Positions 1 through 7,268 of a DNA stretch of 9,833 nucleotides are shown piece by piece (position 1 is the stretch's first letter; each line of letters begins with the position of its first letter). The position numbers were made by a program, and so were the translations under genes. Source of the DNA: Cryomorphaceae bacterium (lineage in GTDB: Bacteria > Bacteroidota > Bacteroidia > Flavobacteriales > Schleiferiaceae); contig JAIUMB010000086.1 of the NCBI GenBank assembly GCA_022565745.1, forward strand, positions 1-9,833, written 5' to 3'. Under the pieces are notes generated by a model. The model searched no databases and was not told the origin of the DNA. It saw only the letters and a list, made by a program, of their open reading frames with translations.

Positions 1-1241
1 ACCTCACCATTTTCAAAAAATGGTTTGAGCAAGGCCATTCGTTCACGTTTGTCTTGTTCGCTACCGGTAAATGGCACATAATACGCCTTACCCTTTTCGT
101 AACTAAATGCAATGCCCACCAATTTTGCATCAATGCTAATCAGAGATGTTGTCTCGGTGTCAAAGCAAACGCTTTTTTGAGAAAGCAATACCTTGACCAA
201 TTCTTTGATACCGGTTTCGTCGTTAATACATTGATAGTAATGCTCATAACTACTAAGATCAGTTTTTGTAGTGCTGTCGGCTTCAATTTCAGAAAACAAA
301 TCTGGGGTTGAAGATGCATTTGTTGTTGAGACGGGCGTTATGCCTTCACCATTTATAAACGTTTCGCTAAATCGCTTCCAAAGGGTTCTAAATTCAAGCT
401 CCTCAAAGAGGGTTTTTACTTTATCCATATTGGGCTCATCCCAATGGAAATTTTCAGCGTTAAAAGATACAGGAGCATCGGTGAGGATAGTGGCGAGTTC
501 TTTTGATAAAAGGGCTTGTTCCTTATTGGCCCGCACTTTTTCACCCAATTTACCTTTGATCTCATCAGCGTTTTCTAATACGCCTTCCAAGGTATCAAAC
601 TGTGCGAGAAGTTTTGCCGCTGTCTTTTCCCCAACGCCAGGAATTCCCGGAATGTTATCTACTGCATCACCCATTAAACCAAGCATATCTATCACTTGAT
701 CTATGCGCTTAATATTCCATTTTTCACAAACGGCTTTTTCATCCATTATTTCTGGTTGTCCTCCACTACGAGCAGGCTTATACATGTAAACTTTTCCGGG
801 GCGTATAAGTTGTCCGAAATCCTTATCTGGAGTCATCATATACACTGTAAAACCTTCGTCTGAGGCTTGGTGAGCGAGTGTGCCTATCACGTCGTCGGCT
901 TCATAACCTTGGGCGAACATAATGGGAATATTCATAGCAGTGAGTAGGGCCTGGATATAGGGGATTGCCGTTTTAATGCCTTCCGGAGTTTCATCTCTAT
1001 TGGCTTTATAGGCCTCGTATGTTTCGTGTCTGGAGGTAGGGCCTTCTACGTCAAAAACCACAGCCAAATGGGATGGCTTTTCTCGCTTCATCAAATCCAT
1101 CAATGTCGTGGTAAAACCAAAAACGGCAGAGGTATCAATGCCTGTTGACGTTATTCTAGGATTTCTTGCAAAGGCAAAATATGAGCGAAAAATAAGGGCA
1201 TATGCATCTAAGAGAAATAGTTTTTTGTCGGTGTTGCTCAT
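1..1241 (-). CDS. polA: DNA polymerase I, N-terminal 413 residues (3' end of gene outside window)
   Basis: DNA polymerase I removes RNA primers and fills gaps in lagging-strand synthesis and excision repair. My translation from the ATG at 1241 stays open to position 1. Residues 1 to about 290 form the 5' nuclease domain: LLDAYALIFRSYFAF with D12, VVFDVEGPTSRHE with D64, the metal-binding GYEADD (E114, D116, D117), TPDKD (D139, D141), and the helix-hairpin-helix region GDAVDNIPGIPGVGEKTA (D192, D195). A poorly conserved linker with many Ser and Thr follows (about 295-330). Then the 3'-5' exonuclease domain begins; DTET at 361-364 supplies the Asp and Glu of the Exo I motif, so proofreading is probably active, unlike in Taq polymerase. 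The rest of that domain and the polymerase domain lie outside the window. The start is chosen because the family's N-terminal motif begins a few residues later. The gene follows mrpG after a 199-base gap and is probably a separate transcription unit. Family identity is very secure. Confidence 0.97.
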   Translation of the reverse strand, partial: MSNTDKKLFLLDAYALIFRSYFAFARNPRITSTGIDTSAVFGFTTTLMDLMKREKPSHLAVVFDVEGPTSRHETYEAYKANRDETPEGIKTAIPYIQALLTAMNIPIMFAQGYEADDVIGTLAHQASDEGFTVYMMTPDKDFGQLIRPGKVYMYKPARSGGQPEIMDEKAVCEKWNIKRIDQVIDMLGLMGDAVDNIPGIPGVGEKTAAKLLAQFDTLEGVLENADEIKGKLGEKVRANKEQALLSKELATILTDAPVSFNAENFHWDEPNMDKVKTLFEELEFRTLWKRFSETFINGEGITPVSTTNASSTPDLFSEIEADSTTKTDLSSYEHYYQCINDETGIKELVKVLLSQKSVCFDTETTSLISIDAKLVGIAFSYEKGKAYYVPFTGSEQDKRERMALLKPFFENGE

Positions 1242-1440
1242 GAATGTGGGGTTAAATGGTTGTATTGTCAATCATTTCAATGGTTAGAATGATGGAGTGT
1301 CTATATTTTTAATGATCTTCATCTTCAAAGGTTTTAACATTGATTTTTTGCCTAGGTATTGATGTTAGACAATTAATCAAGAGGCATGGCATTTATGAAA
1401 CTCTAGAGGCGTTGTTAAGCCTTCGAATTTAATTCAACCA
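1242..1440. other. mrpG-polA intergenic region
   Basis: This 199-base AT-rich gap separates the end of the mrp operon from polA on the same strand. It should hold the end of the mrp transcript and the polA promoter, but neither is clear. On the minus strand the short pair AGGC/GCCT (within about 1404-1420) is not followed by a T tract. A minus-strand AACCTTTG at 1326-1333 matches 7 of 8 positions of the Bacteroidota -7 element TAnnTTTG and would give a leader of roughly 80 bases, but no -33 TTTG lies at the right distance. A 12-base imperfect inverted repeat sits beside it. I see no coding potential here. Confidence 0.5.
1333..1369. repeat. Imperfect inverted repeat between mrpG and polA
   Basis: The arms at 1333-1344 and 1358-1369 pair over 12 positions if transcribed on the plus strand, three of the pairs being G-U. 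The 13-base loop contains the palindrome CCTAGG. On the minus strand, the direction of the flanking genes, three positions become mismatches and only the six-base core TAACAT/ATGTTA remains uninterrupted. No T tract follows in either direction, so it is not a standard intrinsic terminator. Its role is unknown and chance is possible in AT-rich DNA. Confidence 0.35.
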
Positions 1441-1788
1441 CTATTTCAACTTATGGCTTTTCTTATCGTATTTATCCTCTAAATCATCCAATTTTGACTT
1501 ATTCCACATACTCACTCCAATAAAATATGCAGCGCGTCCAATCATGTGTGCGCCTACGGGAGCGGTAAGTAGGATAAAAACAAGAATGGCCAAAACCCTT
1601 GATGTCACAGAAAAGTCTTTAAACGCAAAAGTAGAGGCCACCAAAATTAAGCCGACACCCAAGGTGGCTGCTTTAGTAGTAACCGAAACGCGCATATAGA
1701 AATCAGGCATACGCAAAATACCAACGGCTGCAAGTAGAATAAACAATGCGCCTGCAGTACTCAATACAACAATCCAAATGTCAGTCAT
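1441..1788 (-). CDS. mrpG: Na+/H+ antiporter subunit G (MrpG/MnhG family)
   Basis: This is the smallest-domain accessory subunit of the Mrp multisubunit cation/proton antiporter in the inner membrane. The 115 residues match the usual family length and hold three hydrophobic segments, at about 7-25, 41-55 and 64-85. Family signatures visible are GILRMPDFYMRV (23-34), TTKAATLGVGLIL (37-49) and LLTAPVGAHMIGRAAY (73-88). The C-terminal 20 residues are highly charged (many Lys and Asp) and probably cytoplasmic. The ATG at 1788 overlaps the end of mrpF by 8 bases, which points to translational coupling and supports this start. It is the last gene of the operon and ends with TAG; no clear terminator follows. 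In characterised bacteria all seven Mrp subunits are needed for full antiport, but MrpG has no known catalytic residue of its own. Confidence 0.95.
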   Translation of the reverse strand: MTDIWIVVLSTAGALFILLAAVGILRMPDFYMRVSVTTKAATLGVGLILVASTFAFKDFSVTSRVLAILVFILLTAPVGAHMIGRAAYFIGVSMWNKSKLDDLEDKYDKKSHKLK

Positions 1789-2056
1789 CTCTTTGTCTTT
1801 TTTCTAGGTAATAACTAAAAGCAATGGTTCCCAAAAAGGCGATTAAGGCAAATATCATAGCAATGTCGAGAAAGGATGCTTTGTCCGATACAATCGCGTA
1901 AATTGACATGATGCCAATACCTATGGTAATCAGAAGGTCCAATGCTACGACGCGATCTGAAATTCCCGGCCCAATGATGAATCGTACAAAAACCAATAAA
2001 ATTGATACGCTCAATATCGGCAAAATGATCATATAAAGGTATTCGTTGGTGCTCAT
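1781..2056 (-). CDS. mrpF: Na+/H+ antiporter subunit F (MrpF/MnhF family)
   Basis: This is a small integral membrane subunit of the Mrp complex. The 91 residues carry three hydrophobic segments, at about 7-28, 36-56 and 62-81. The family signature GPGISDRVVALD (29-40) is present with both acidic residues, D34 and D40; an Asp in this first loop and second helix region is known in the family to matter for antiport and for cholate export in Bacillus. The ending FLGTIAFSYYLEKR (74-87) is also typical. The start codon overlaps the mrpE stop in an ATGA arrangement, and the gene's own end overlaps mrpG by 8 bases, so expression is tightly coupled to both neighbours. Length and motifs are normal, and I see no sign of damage. 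Confidence 0.95.
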   Translation of the reverse strand: MSTNEYLYMIILPILSVSILLVFVRFIIGPGISDRVVALDLLITIGIGIMSIYAIVSDKASFLDIAMIFALIAFLGTIAFSYYLEKRQRDD

Positions 2057-2529
2057 CTCAATATATCCAATAGTTTTCGTTCAAACCCATTTTTTATACT
2101 TTGTATGAATGCTTCTTTGTCTTCAACATACATCGCATGAACATAGATGGTTTTCTTGTCGTCGCTCACATCCATGCTTAAGGTTCCCGGGGTCAAGGTA
2201 ATAAAGTTAGCCAGTAAGGTAATTTCGAGTTCTGTTTCAGCATCGAGGGGTATGCCCACGATGGCGGGTTTCATGTAGTTTCTCGGCGTAATGACATCGT
2301 AGGCAACTTGTATATTGGCCTTAATCAGTTCTTTGATAAAAAACCCAAAAAATACGAGGATTTTTGGGACGCGACTGAAGTATTTGGCCCGATCTGTACC
2401 TCTGGTAATTACCCATAATACCGCATACGATAGAATGAAGCCAAAAATAAAATTGCCATAGTCAAATTTCCCGGTAAGTGCTGCCCATACCAGAGTAAGC
2501 AAGATGTTCATAAGGAATAAACTACGCAT
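2053..2529 (-). CDS. mrpE: Na+/H+ antiporter subunit E (MrpE/MnhE family)
   Basis: This accessory membrane subunit of the Mrp antiporter is 158 residues long, normal for the family. Hydrophobic helices occupy roughly 3-19, 26-42 and 56-68, followed by a soluble C-terminal domain. The clearest family signature is LLANFITLTPGTLSMDV (105-121), followed by a strand-rich tail with IYVHAMYV (128-135). The ATG at 2529 lies 2 bases after the mrpD stop, and the next in-frame Met is residue 7, so a start six residues later cannot be fully excluded; the coupled junction favours the first. The stop overlaps the mrpF start by 4 bases. No Shine-Dalgarno sequence is visible, as is usual in Bacteroidota. MrpE has no proposed ion-path residues of its own and is needed for assembly or full activity in studied systems. 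Confidence 0.94.
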   Translation of the reverse strand: MRSLFLMNILLTLVWAALTGKFDYGNFIFGFILSYAVLWVITRGTDRAKYFSRVPKILVFFGFFIKELIKANIQVAYDVITPRNYMKPAIVGIPLDAETELEITLLANFITLTPGTLSMDVSDDKKTIYVHAMYVEDKEAFIQSIKNGFERKLLDILR

Positions 2530-2531
2530 GC

Positions 2532-4055
2532 TTATGGTTGATTTACAGGGTTAGACAATACGGCATCTATGTATACAGATGGCTGGGTAATTTGATCGGC
2601 GACCAGTTGGCATATCTCTACAACTCTCGATGCATTTAATCCAAGGTATAGCGATACAAAAGTGAGTATAGCTATGGGTAAAAGTATAGTGAATTTTTGG
2701 ATTTTTGGTAAATCATACCAAACAATGCGTTTCTTTGCTTCTGCATAGTTGGGGTGTTTTTTCCAAAAAGCTGCCAGCCAAATCTTTATGATGGCAATTA
2801 AAGTAAGAAAGCTCGCCGCTATGATGCCACCGATGATCCACCAGTTGAGGTCGTTAAACGATGCTTTTAACAAAAATAACTTTGGCCAAAAGCCAGATAA
2901 AGGTGGGGTGCCAACCAAAGAGAACAAGGCTAAGGCAAACATAATCGACAAGTAGGGGTAGCGATTGTACATTCCACCTAGGTTTTCCAAACGAAAACTA
3001 CCACGCAGTTTGTAAATCAAACCACTGATCATAAAGGCATTGGTTTTTACAATAATATCGTGGAAAAGATAAAAGACCATTCCGATAACCGCTATTGTGG
3101 AAAACATTCCCAAACCGGCAATCATAAAACCAATATGACTAATGATGAGAAAAGAAAAAATCTTGCGTATGTTTTGCTGAACCAATGCGCCCATTGCACC
3201 TACAACCATTGAGCTCACTGCCAGAACAATCAATATACCGCGAATAAAAGGATCGTCGATAAACAACAGCGAAAACACGCGAATCATAGCGTATACACCC
3301 ACCTTAGTGAGTAGTCCGCCAAAAATTGCCGAAACAGCTGCTGGCGGTGTATGGTAGGAGGCCGGAAGCCAAAAATACATGGGGAAAATAGCAGATTTAA
3401 TTCCAAAGCCTACGAGTAGGAGAACAGCTGCGGTATTGATTAATCCGTTGTCTTCACTCTGACTAATTTTTAGCGATAAATCGGCCAAATTCAAACTGCC
3501 CAGCAACCCATATAACATGGCGATTCCGGTAAGAAATATGACCGAGGCCAAGAGGTTCATGGTCACATATTTAATGGCGCCCTCGAGTTGTGCTTTTTCG
3601 CTGCCTAAAGTGATGAGAACAAATGAGCTAATAATGATGACCTCAAACCATACATAAAGGTTAAATATATCCCCGGCTAAGAAAGATCCATTAAGTCCCA
3701 TCAACAAAAATTGTAAAATAGGGAAATACCCAAAAGATGCTCGGCCTTGGCCAATCGATACTACGGAAAATAAGCCCACACAAAAAGCGGCGAGTGATGC
3801 CAATAATACGAGTGACCCACTAAGGGCGTCGGCGACGAATACGATGCCGTAAGGCGCCGACCAACTACCAGCATTCAGTGTGAGGATGTCGCCACTATAG
3901 GTGCGCATGGCCAACCAGAAAGAGGCCAGAAGTGTAATGCCGTGCCCAAGGACTGTAATGTAGCGTTGAATTTTTGACTGATTCCAAAAAAACATCAATA
4001 CAATGGCCGAAACAAGAGGCAGTAAAATGGGCCAGATGACTACGTGTGCAATCAT
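2532..4055 (-). CDS. mrpD: Na+/H+ antiporter subunit D (MrpD, NuoN/complex I-like)
   Basis: MrpD is one of the two large proton-translocating subunits, homologous to the antiporter-like subunits of respiratory complex I. The 507 residues form about 14 transmembrane helices, close to the usual 490-510. The expected ion-path residues are visible: E138 in the helix with LYVWFEVIIISSF, K220 in GFGIKSAIFPMYFWLP (217-230), K251 after the HTPPAAVSAIFGGLLTK stretch, H332 and K337 in the FHDIIVKTNAF region, and K392 in PLSGFWPKLFLLKA. The WLPASYHTPPAAVSA segment is a classic signature of the family. Complex I itself is excluded because the neighbours are mrpABC and mrpEFG rather than nuo genes. The ATG overlaps the mrpC stop as ATGA; mrpE follows 2 bases after the stop. 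Charged residues are conserved, so the subunit is probably active. Confidence 0.96.
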   Translation of the reverse strand: MIAHVVIWPILLPLVSAIVLMFFWNQSKIQRYITVLGHGITLLASFWLAMRTYSGDILTLNAGSWSAPYGIVFVADALSGSLVLLASLAAFCVGLFSVVSIGQGRASFGYFPILQFLLMGLNGSFLAGDIFNLYVWFEVIIISSFVLITLGSEKAQLEGAIKYVTMNLLASVIFLTGIAMLYGLLGSLNLADLSLKISQSEDNGLINTAAVLLLVGFGIKSAIFPMYFWLPASYHTPPAAVSAIFGGLLTKVGVYAMIRVFSLLFIDDPFIRGILIVLAVSSMVVGAMGALVQQNIRKIFSFLIISHIGFMIAGLGMFSTIAVIGMVFYLFHDIIVKTNAFMISGLIYKLRGSFRLENLGGMYNRYPYLSIMFALALFSLVGTPPLSGFWPKLFLLKASFNDLNWWIIGGIIAASFLTLIAIIKIWLAAFWKKHPNYAEAKKRIVWYDLPKIQKFTILLPIAILTFVSLYLGLNASRVVEICQLVADQITQPSVYIDAVLSNPVNQP

Positions 4056-4402
4056 ATTTCGTCGGTGGTTATCATTTCTTCAATGTCGTCTGTTTTCACT
4101 ACACGGTAGGCACGTTTTACCAAGATAATGGCATAGGCTTGTAGGCCAAATGAAATAACAATGGCAGTGAGTATAAGAGCTTGAGGTATGGGGTCGGCAT
4201 AAGCATCTAAAAACACTTTGCTTTCTTCTGGTATGATGGGAGGCTTGCCTTTACTGATTCTACCTAAAAGAAAAATGAGTAAATTGGCGCCGTTGCCCAG
4301 TAAAATTAGTCCGATGATTAAGCGAACCATGGAGCGGCGTAGTATTAAAAATATACCCGCAGCATATAAAAGTCCGATGGTCATGGCTAAGAGAATTTCC
4401 AT
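4052..4402 (-). CDS. mrpC: Na+/H+ antiporter subunit C (MrpC, NuoK-like)
   Basis: MrpC is the small subunit related to NuoK of complex I and sits between the large subunits in the membrane. The 116 residues show three hydrophobic helices at about 4-21, 27-48 and 74-96. Diagnostic motifs are LIIGLILLGNGANLLIF (28-44) and DPIPQALILTAIVISFG (70-86), both well conserved. The region 50-66 between helices two and three contains several Lys and Pro residues, and the tail after 100 is acidic. The ATG is 2 bases beyond the mrpB stop, with the junction reading TAAGCATG; the same eight bases occur at the mrpD-mrpE junction. The stop overlaps mrpD by 4 bases. No feature suggests a change of function. Confidence 0.95.
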   Translation of the reverse strand: MEILLAMTIGLLYAAGIFLILRRSMVRLIIGLILLGNGANLLIFLLGRISKGKPPIIPEESKVFLDAYADPIPQALILTAIVISFGLQAYAIILVKRAYRVVKTDDIEEMITTDEI

Positions 4403-4404
4403 GC

Positions 4405-4815
4405 TTAGCGGGTTTCAGATATGGTGAACAATATGGTTAAAGAGGCACCAATAACAACCAGATATACGCCAATATCAAAAAACAAGGCGGAGCCCAAACT
4501 GCCAATAACCGGAACGGGATCTTTTTTCCACACACCTGTCATAAAAGGTTGATTGAGCAGCATGGGAAACATGCCACTTATGGTTGAAATGGCCAACCCA
4601 AAGGGCATAAGAAATCCGGGGTGTATTCGCATCAGTCTCTGTGTATGGGGCAAGCCATTGGCAAATGCGTGTAAAACAAAGGCAATTGCGGCAATCAGGC
4701 CTCCTACAAAACCACCTCCTGGCAAGTAGTGCCCGCGCAACAATACGAAGATGGAAAATAATAGCAGCAAGGGCAGCAGATATTTTGATGCGGTTTTTAA
4801 AATGATGGTATTCAT
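4405..4815 (-). CDS. mrpB: Na+/H+ antiporter subunit B (MrpB/MnhB family)
   Basis: This is a separate MrpB subunit of 136 residues, homologous to the MbhF-type membrane proteins of the complex. Four hydrophobic helices lie at about 12-27, 36-52, 68-87 and 104-130 (the last may be two). The family signature RGHYLPGGGFVGGLIAA (27-43) is intact, as is FFDIGVYLVVIGASLTIL (112-129) with D114. A free-standing mrpB next to a long mrpA defines the seven-gene (group 1) operon type, as opposed to the six-gene type in which A and B are fused. The start lies 2 bases after the mrpA stop, and mrpC begins 2 bases after this gene's TAA. It is predicted to act only as part of the whole complex. Confidence 0.95.
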   Translation of the reverse strand: MNTIILKTASKYLLPLLLLFSIFVLLRGHYLPGGGFVGGLIAAIAFVLHAFANGLPHTQRLMRIHPGFLMPFGLAISTISGMFPMLLNQPFMTGVWKKDPVPVIGSLGSALFFDIGVYLVVIGASLTILFTISETR

Positions 4816-4817
4816 AA

Positions 4818-7139
4818 TTACTCCATTTTTTCGTTTTTGCGTAAGCGCAGTTTTAATAAGCTGTAAACACCAATAGCAGCGATGCTTAGTACGACGATCT
4901 CAATCATGGTATCGGCGCCTCTGAAGTCAACCAGAATGACGTTGACTACGTTTTTACCTTTGGCTAATAAATACGCATTAAGCGCATAATAATCGCTGAT
5001 TTCACGCTCCGGCATTCGCTGCAGAACTTCCAAACTAATGATGGTCATCAGCCCACCAACCGATAGCGCAACCAGTCCATCCAAAATATGTCGCGGAGAA
5101 AAATCCAATCGTATAAACCTGGGTAGGCGGTAGAGAACCAGAACAAACAAGATAACAGTTAAGGTATCGATGGTAAACTGTGTCATGGCCAAATCCGGTG
5201 CCGAGTAAAAGACAAATATGATACAGAGTGTATAGCCAATTACTCCCATTGCCGCAACAGCGGCCAATCTGGATCCGGAAAATAAAGTAAGGAAAACGCT
5301 GATGAATAAAATACCAACGGTAATGCCTTCATAGATGGTGATGTTGGTGAGCATCTCTTGGTCAATGGTGAAGGTGGTTTCCGATAAGACAACGTAACCA
5401 AGAATGAGCACCAAAAAGCCCAAGATGACCAGCAAGTAAATGCGCAGCTTGCCATTTTGCAAAGTCTTTGTAACCCAATCGGAAGATTGTATAAAACCGT
5501 TGGCTATAGCGTGCAACAGTCGCTTTGGACCAAATTGTTCAGCGTACTCTATAAAGCCGAGTAATCTTGCGCCTGGGCGAATAATGGCATAGGTTAAAAC
5601 CCCCAGCCCCATGGTCAAAAGGCTTAAGTATAGTACAGTGTTAAAGCCATGCCATAGCTTTAAATGAATGTTTTCGGTGTTGCCAGAAATGGCGGTTGCC
5701 ACGGGGTTGATCAATGAATCGTTGATCAACGCAGGAAAAAGGCCAAACAACATCCCCAAAACAGCAAGTACAGCTGCGGGAACCCAAAGAGATGGTGTGG
5801 GAAGATGAATGTCTTTATGTGATATTTTTTGGCCTCTAAAGGGCAGCCACCCAACGAGTAGTCCGGCTGCAAAGAGCATGATATTGGTGAGTACGCTTAT
5901 TCCGGTAAATAGGTAATTCAGGCCTGGAAAAGCAAGGGTACTTTCATAGATGAGGTCCTTGCCAAGAAACCCAACACTCGGGGGTACACCTCCGTTGCTC
6001 CATGCAGCGAGTATGCCTACAATAAACAATGGCATCATCGCGGTTTTTAGACCGCTGAGTTTACTGATGTCTCTGGTTCCTGTTTCGTGATCAATAGTTC
6101 CGGCAAGCATGAAGAAGGATGCCTTGTAAAGTGCATGAACAAGTATGAACAATGAAACGGCTGCTATGGCATCGCTGCTTTGCAATCCGAGTAAAAAAAC
6201 CATAATACCTAATGCAGAAACGGTTGTGTAGGCCAATATGGACTTCATATCGGTTCGAAACAGCGCTTGAAAAGCAGCGTATATCATTGTTACGCCACCA
6301 AAAGAAATAAGTGCTGTATTCCAAATGAGCGTATCACCCAACACAGGAGAAAAACGCGCCAGCAGATAAACACCTGCTTTAACCATGGTGGCTGAGTGCA
6401 GGTAAGCGGACACTGGTGTGGGCGCCTTCATTGCACCAGGTAGCCAGAAGTGAAAAGGAAATTGCGCTGATTTGGTAAAAGCGCCGAGCAGAATAAAAAT
6501 GAGCATGGGAGCAAACCACGCGTGACTGGTTATTGCAGCGATGACTTCGGGGTTACTCATCTCTGCGATGGAGTAGGTGCCGGCAATTTCACCGAGAATG
6601 ATGAACCCACCAAGCATAACCAACCCACCTAGTCCGGTAATTGCAATGGCCTGTAAGGCAGATTTCCTCGATGCTTCGTCTTCGTTTTTAAACCCAATGA
6701 GAAAAAATGAACTGATGCTGGTCAGCTCCCAAAAAATAAAGAGCATAATGAGGTCATCAGACAAAACCACACCCAACATGGCCAACATAAAAAGCAATAA
6801 AAAACTCTGTAGCCGCTGGGTATATTTTGCACCTTTCATGTAGCCATTGGCATAAATGAAAATCAAACTGCCTATACCGGTAATCAAAAGTGCAAACAAA
6901 CGACCCAATCCGTCAACGGTAAACGACAGCTGGGTGGGCAACAATTCGTGTGACCACAATACTGCAGTTTGCTTACTGCCGTCAAAACCCAATAAGAAAA
7001 ACAAAAATGCACCAATTGGAATAAGCGGACTCAATCTACTCCGCACACCATTTTTGCGAACCGAAGGAATGGCTAAGACAATGATGTACAAAAGAATGCA
7101 CACGAACAAAATGGGTAACTTTTCTACAGCAGAATCCAT
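4818..7139 (-). CDS. mrpA: Na+/H+ antiporter subunit A (MrpA, NuoL-like, with MbhD/MbhE-like C-terminus)
   Basis: MrpA is the largest subunit of the Mrp antiporter. At 773 residues it is near the usual 770-800. Residues 1 to about 530 are the NuoL-like part: E138 in IFWELTSISSFFLIGF, K223 and H230 in FTKSAQFPFHFWLPGA, H248 and K254 in LHSATMVKAGVYLL, K299, H335 and K339 in FILVHALYKASFF, and K394 in VGFLGKDLIYES. Residues about 565-675 form the MbhD-like part with YSAPDLAMTQFTIDTL (645-660), and about 685-765 the MbhE-like part with VNVILVDFRGADTMIEIVVL (732-751, E747). D658 occupies a site where I recall Glu in many homologues. It leads the operon; the ATG at 7139 lies 47 bases beyond the pckA terminator stem, and no convincing promoter is seen. 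All expected parts are present, so a working subunit is likely. Confidence 0.96.
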   Translation of the reverse strand: MDSAVEKLPILFVCILLYIIVLAIPSVRKNGVRSRLSPLIPIGAFLFFLLGFDGSKQTAVLWSHELLPTQLSFTVDGLGRLFALLITGIGSLIFIYANGYMKGAKYTQRLQSFLLLFMLAMLGVVLSDDLIMLFIFWELTSISSFFLIGFKNEDEASRKSALQAIAITGLGGLVMLGGFIILGEIAGTYSIAEMSNPEVIAAITSHAWFAPMLIFILLGAFTKSAQFPFHFWLPGAMKAPTPVSAYLHSATMVKAGVYLLARFSPVLGDTLIWNTALISFGGVTMIYAAFQALFRTDMKSILAYTTVSALGIMVFLLGLQSSDAIAAVSLFILVHALYKASFFMLAGTIDHETGTRDISKLSGLKTAMMPLFIVGILAAWSNGGVPPSVGFLGKDLIYESTLAFPGLNYLFTGISVLTNIMLFAAGLLVGWLPFRGQKISHKDIHLPTPSLWVPAAVLAVLGMLFGLFPALINDSLINPVATAISGNTENIHLKLWHGFNTVLYLSLLTMGLGVLTYAIIRPGARLLGFIEYAEQFGPKRLLHAIANGFIQSSDWVTKTLQNGKLRIYLLVILGFLVLILGYVVLSETTFTIDQEMLTNITIYEGITVGILFISVFLTLFSGSRLAAVAAMGVIGYTLCIIFVFYSAPDLAMTQFTIDTLTVILFVLVLYRLPRFIRLDFSPRHILDGLVALSVGGLMTIISLEVLQRMPEREISDYYALNAYLLAKGKNVVNVILVDFRGADTMIEIVVLSIAAIGVYSLLKLRLRKNEKME

Positions 7140-7186
7140 TGATTTTTCAAAGTTTTGATGCGCTAAAAATACATTACAGCTGGCAA

Positions 7187-7226
7187 AGAAAAACCGCAGA
7201 AGTCAAGTTAATGAACATCTGCGGTT
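7187..7226 (-). terminator. Rho-independent terminator of pckA
   Basis: Read on the minus strand, a perfect 9-base-pair stem (AACCGCAGA pairing with TCTGCGGTT; plus-strand arms 7218-7226 and 7192-7200) encloses a 17-base loop and is followed directly by a T-rich run, TTTTTC counting the last stem bases. It lies about 42 bases after the pckA stop and before mrpA. The stem and T tract together make a convincing intrinsic terminator, though the loop is long and the T tract is broken by a C. Confidence 0.85.
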
Positions 7227-7268
7227 AGAATTAAGAAAGCCATAAAACTTTCCAATAAGCGAGTGTGG

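Noticed and set aside
54..699. Two plus-strand open frames opposite the start of the window
   Set aside because: They lie antisense to polA, whose minus-strand frame carries all family motifs; the plus-strand products resemble nothing and have low-complexity Ser-rich content.
1271..1293. Short inverted repeat ATCATT/AATGAT upstream of polA as a terminator
   Set aside because: The stem has six AT-rich pairs with an 11-base loop and no adjoining T tract.
2532..4055. MrpD as a NADH dehydrogenase subunit (NuoN or NuoM)
   Set aside because: The sequence is homologous to complex I subunits, but the gene lies within an intact mrpABC-EFG order and no nuo genes are present.
6091..6324. Minus-strand open frame inside mrpA in another frame
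   Set aside because: It lies fully inside mrpA, is rich in Cys, His, Arg and Tyr in no ordered pattern, and is best explained as an out-of-frame shadow.
7148..7171. Promoter-like words before mrpA: AAACTTTG (7148-7155) and TATTTTTA (7164-7171) on the minus strand
   Set aside because: The first is only 8 bases from the ATG, and neither has a TTTG -33 box at 19-21 bases; the match is too weak for AT-rich DNA to be listed as a promoter.
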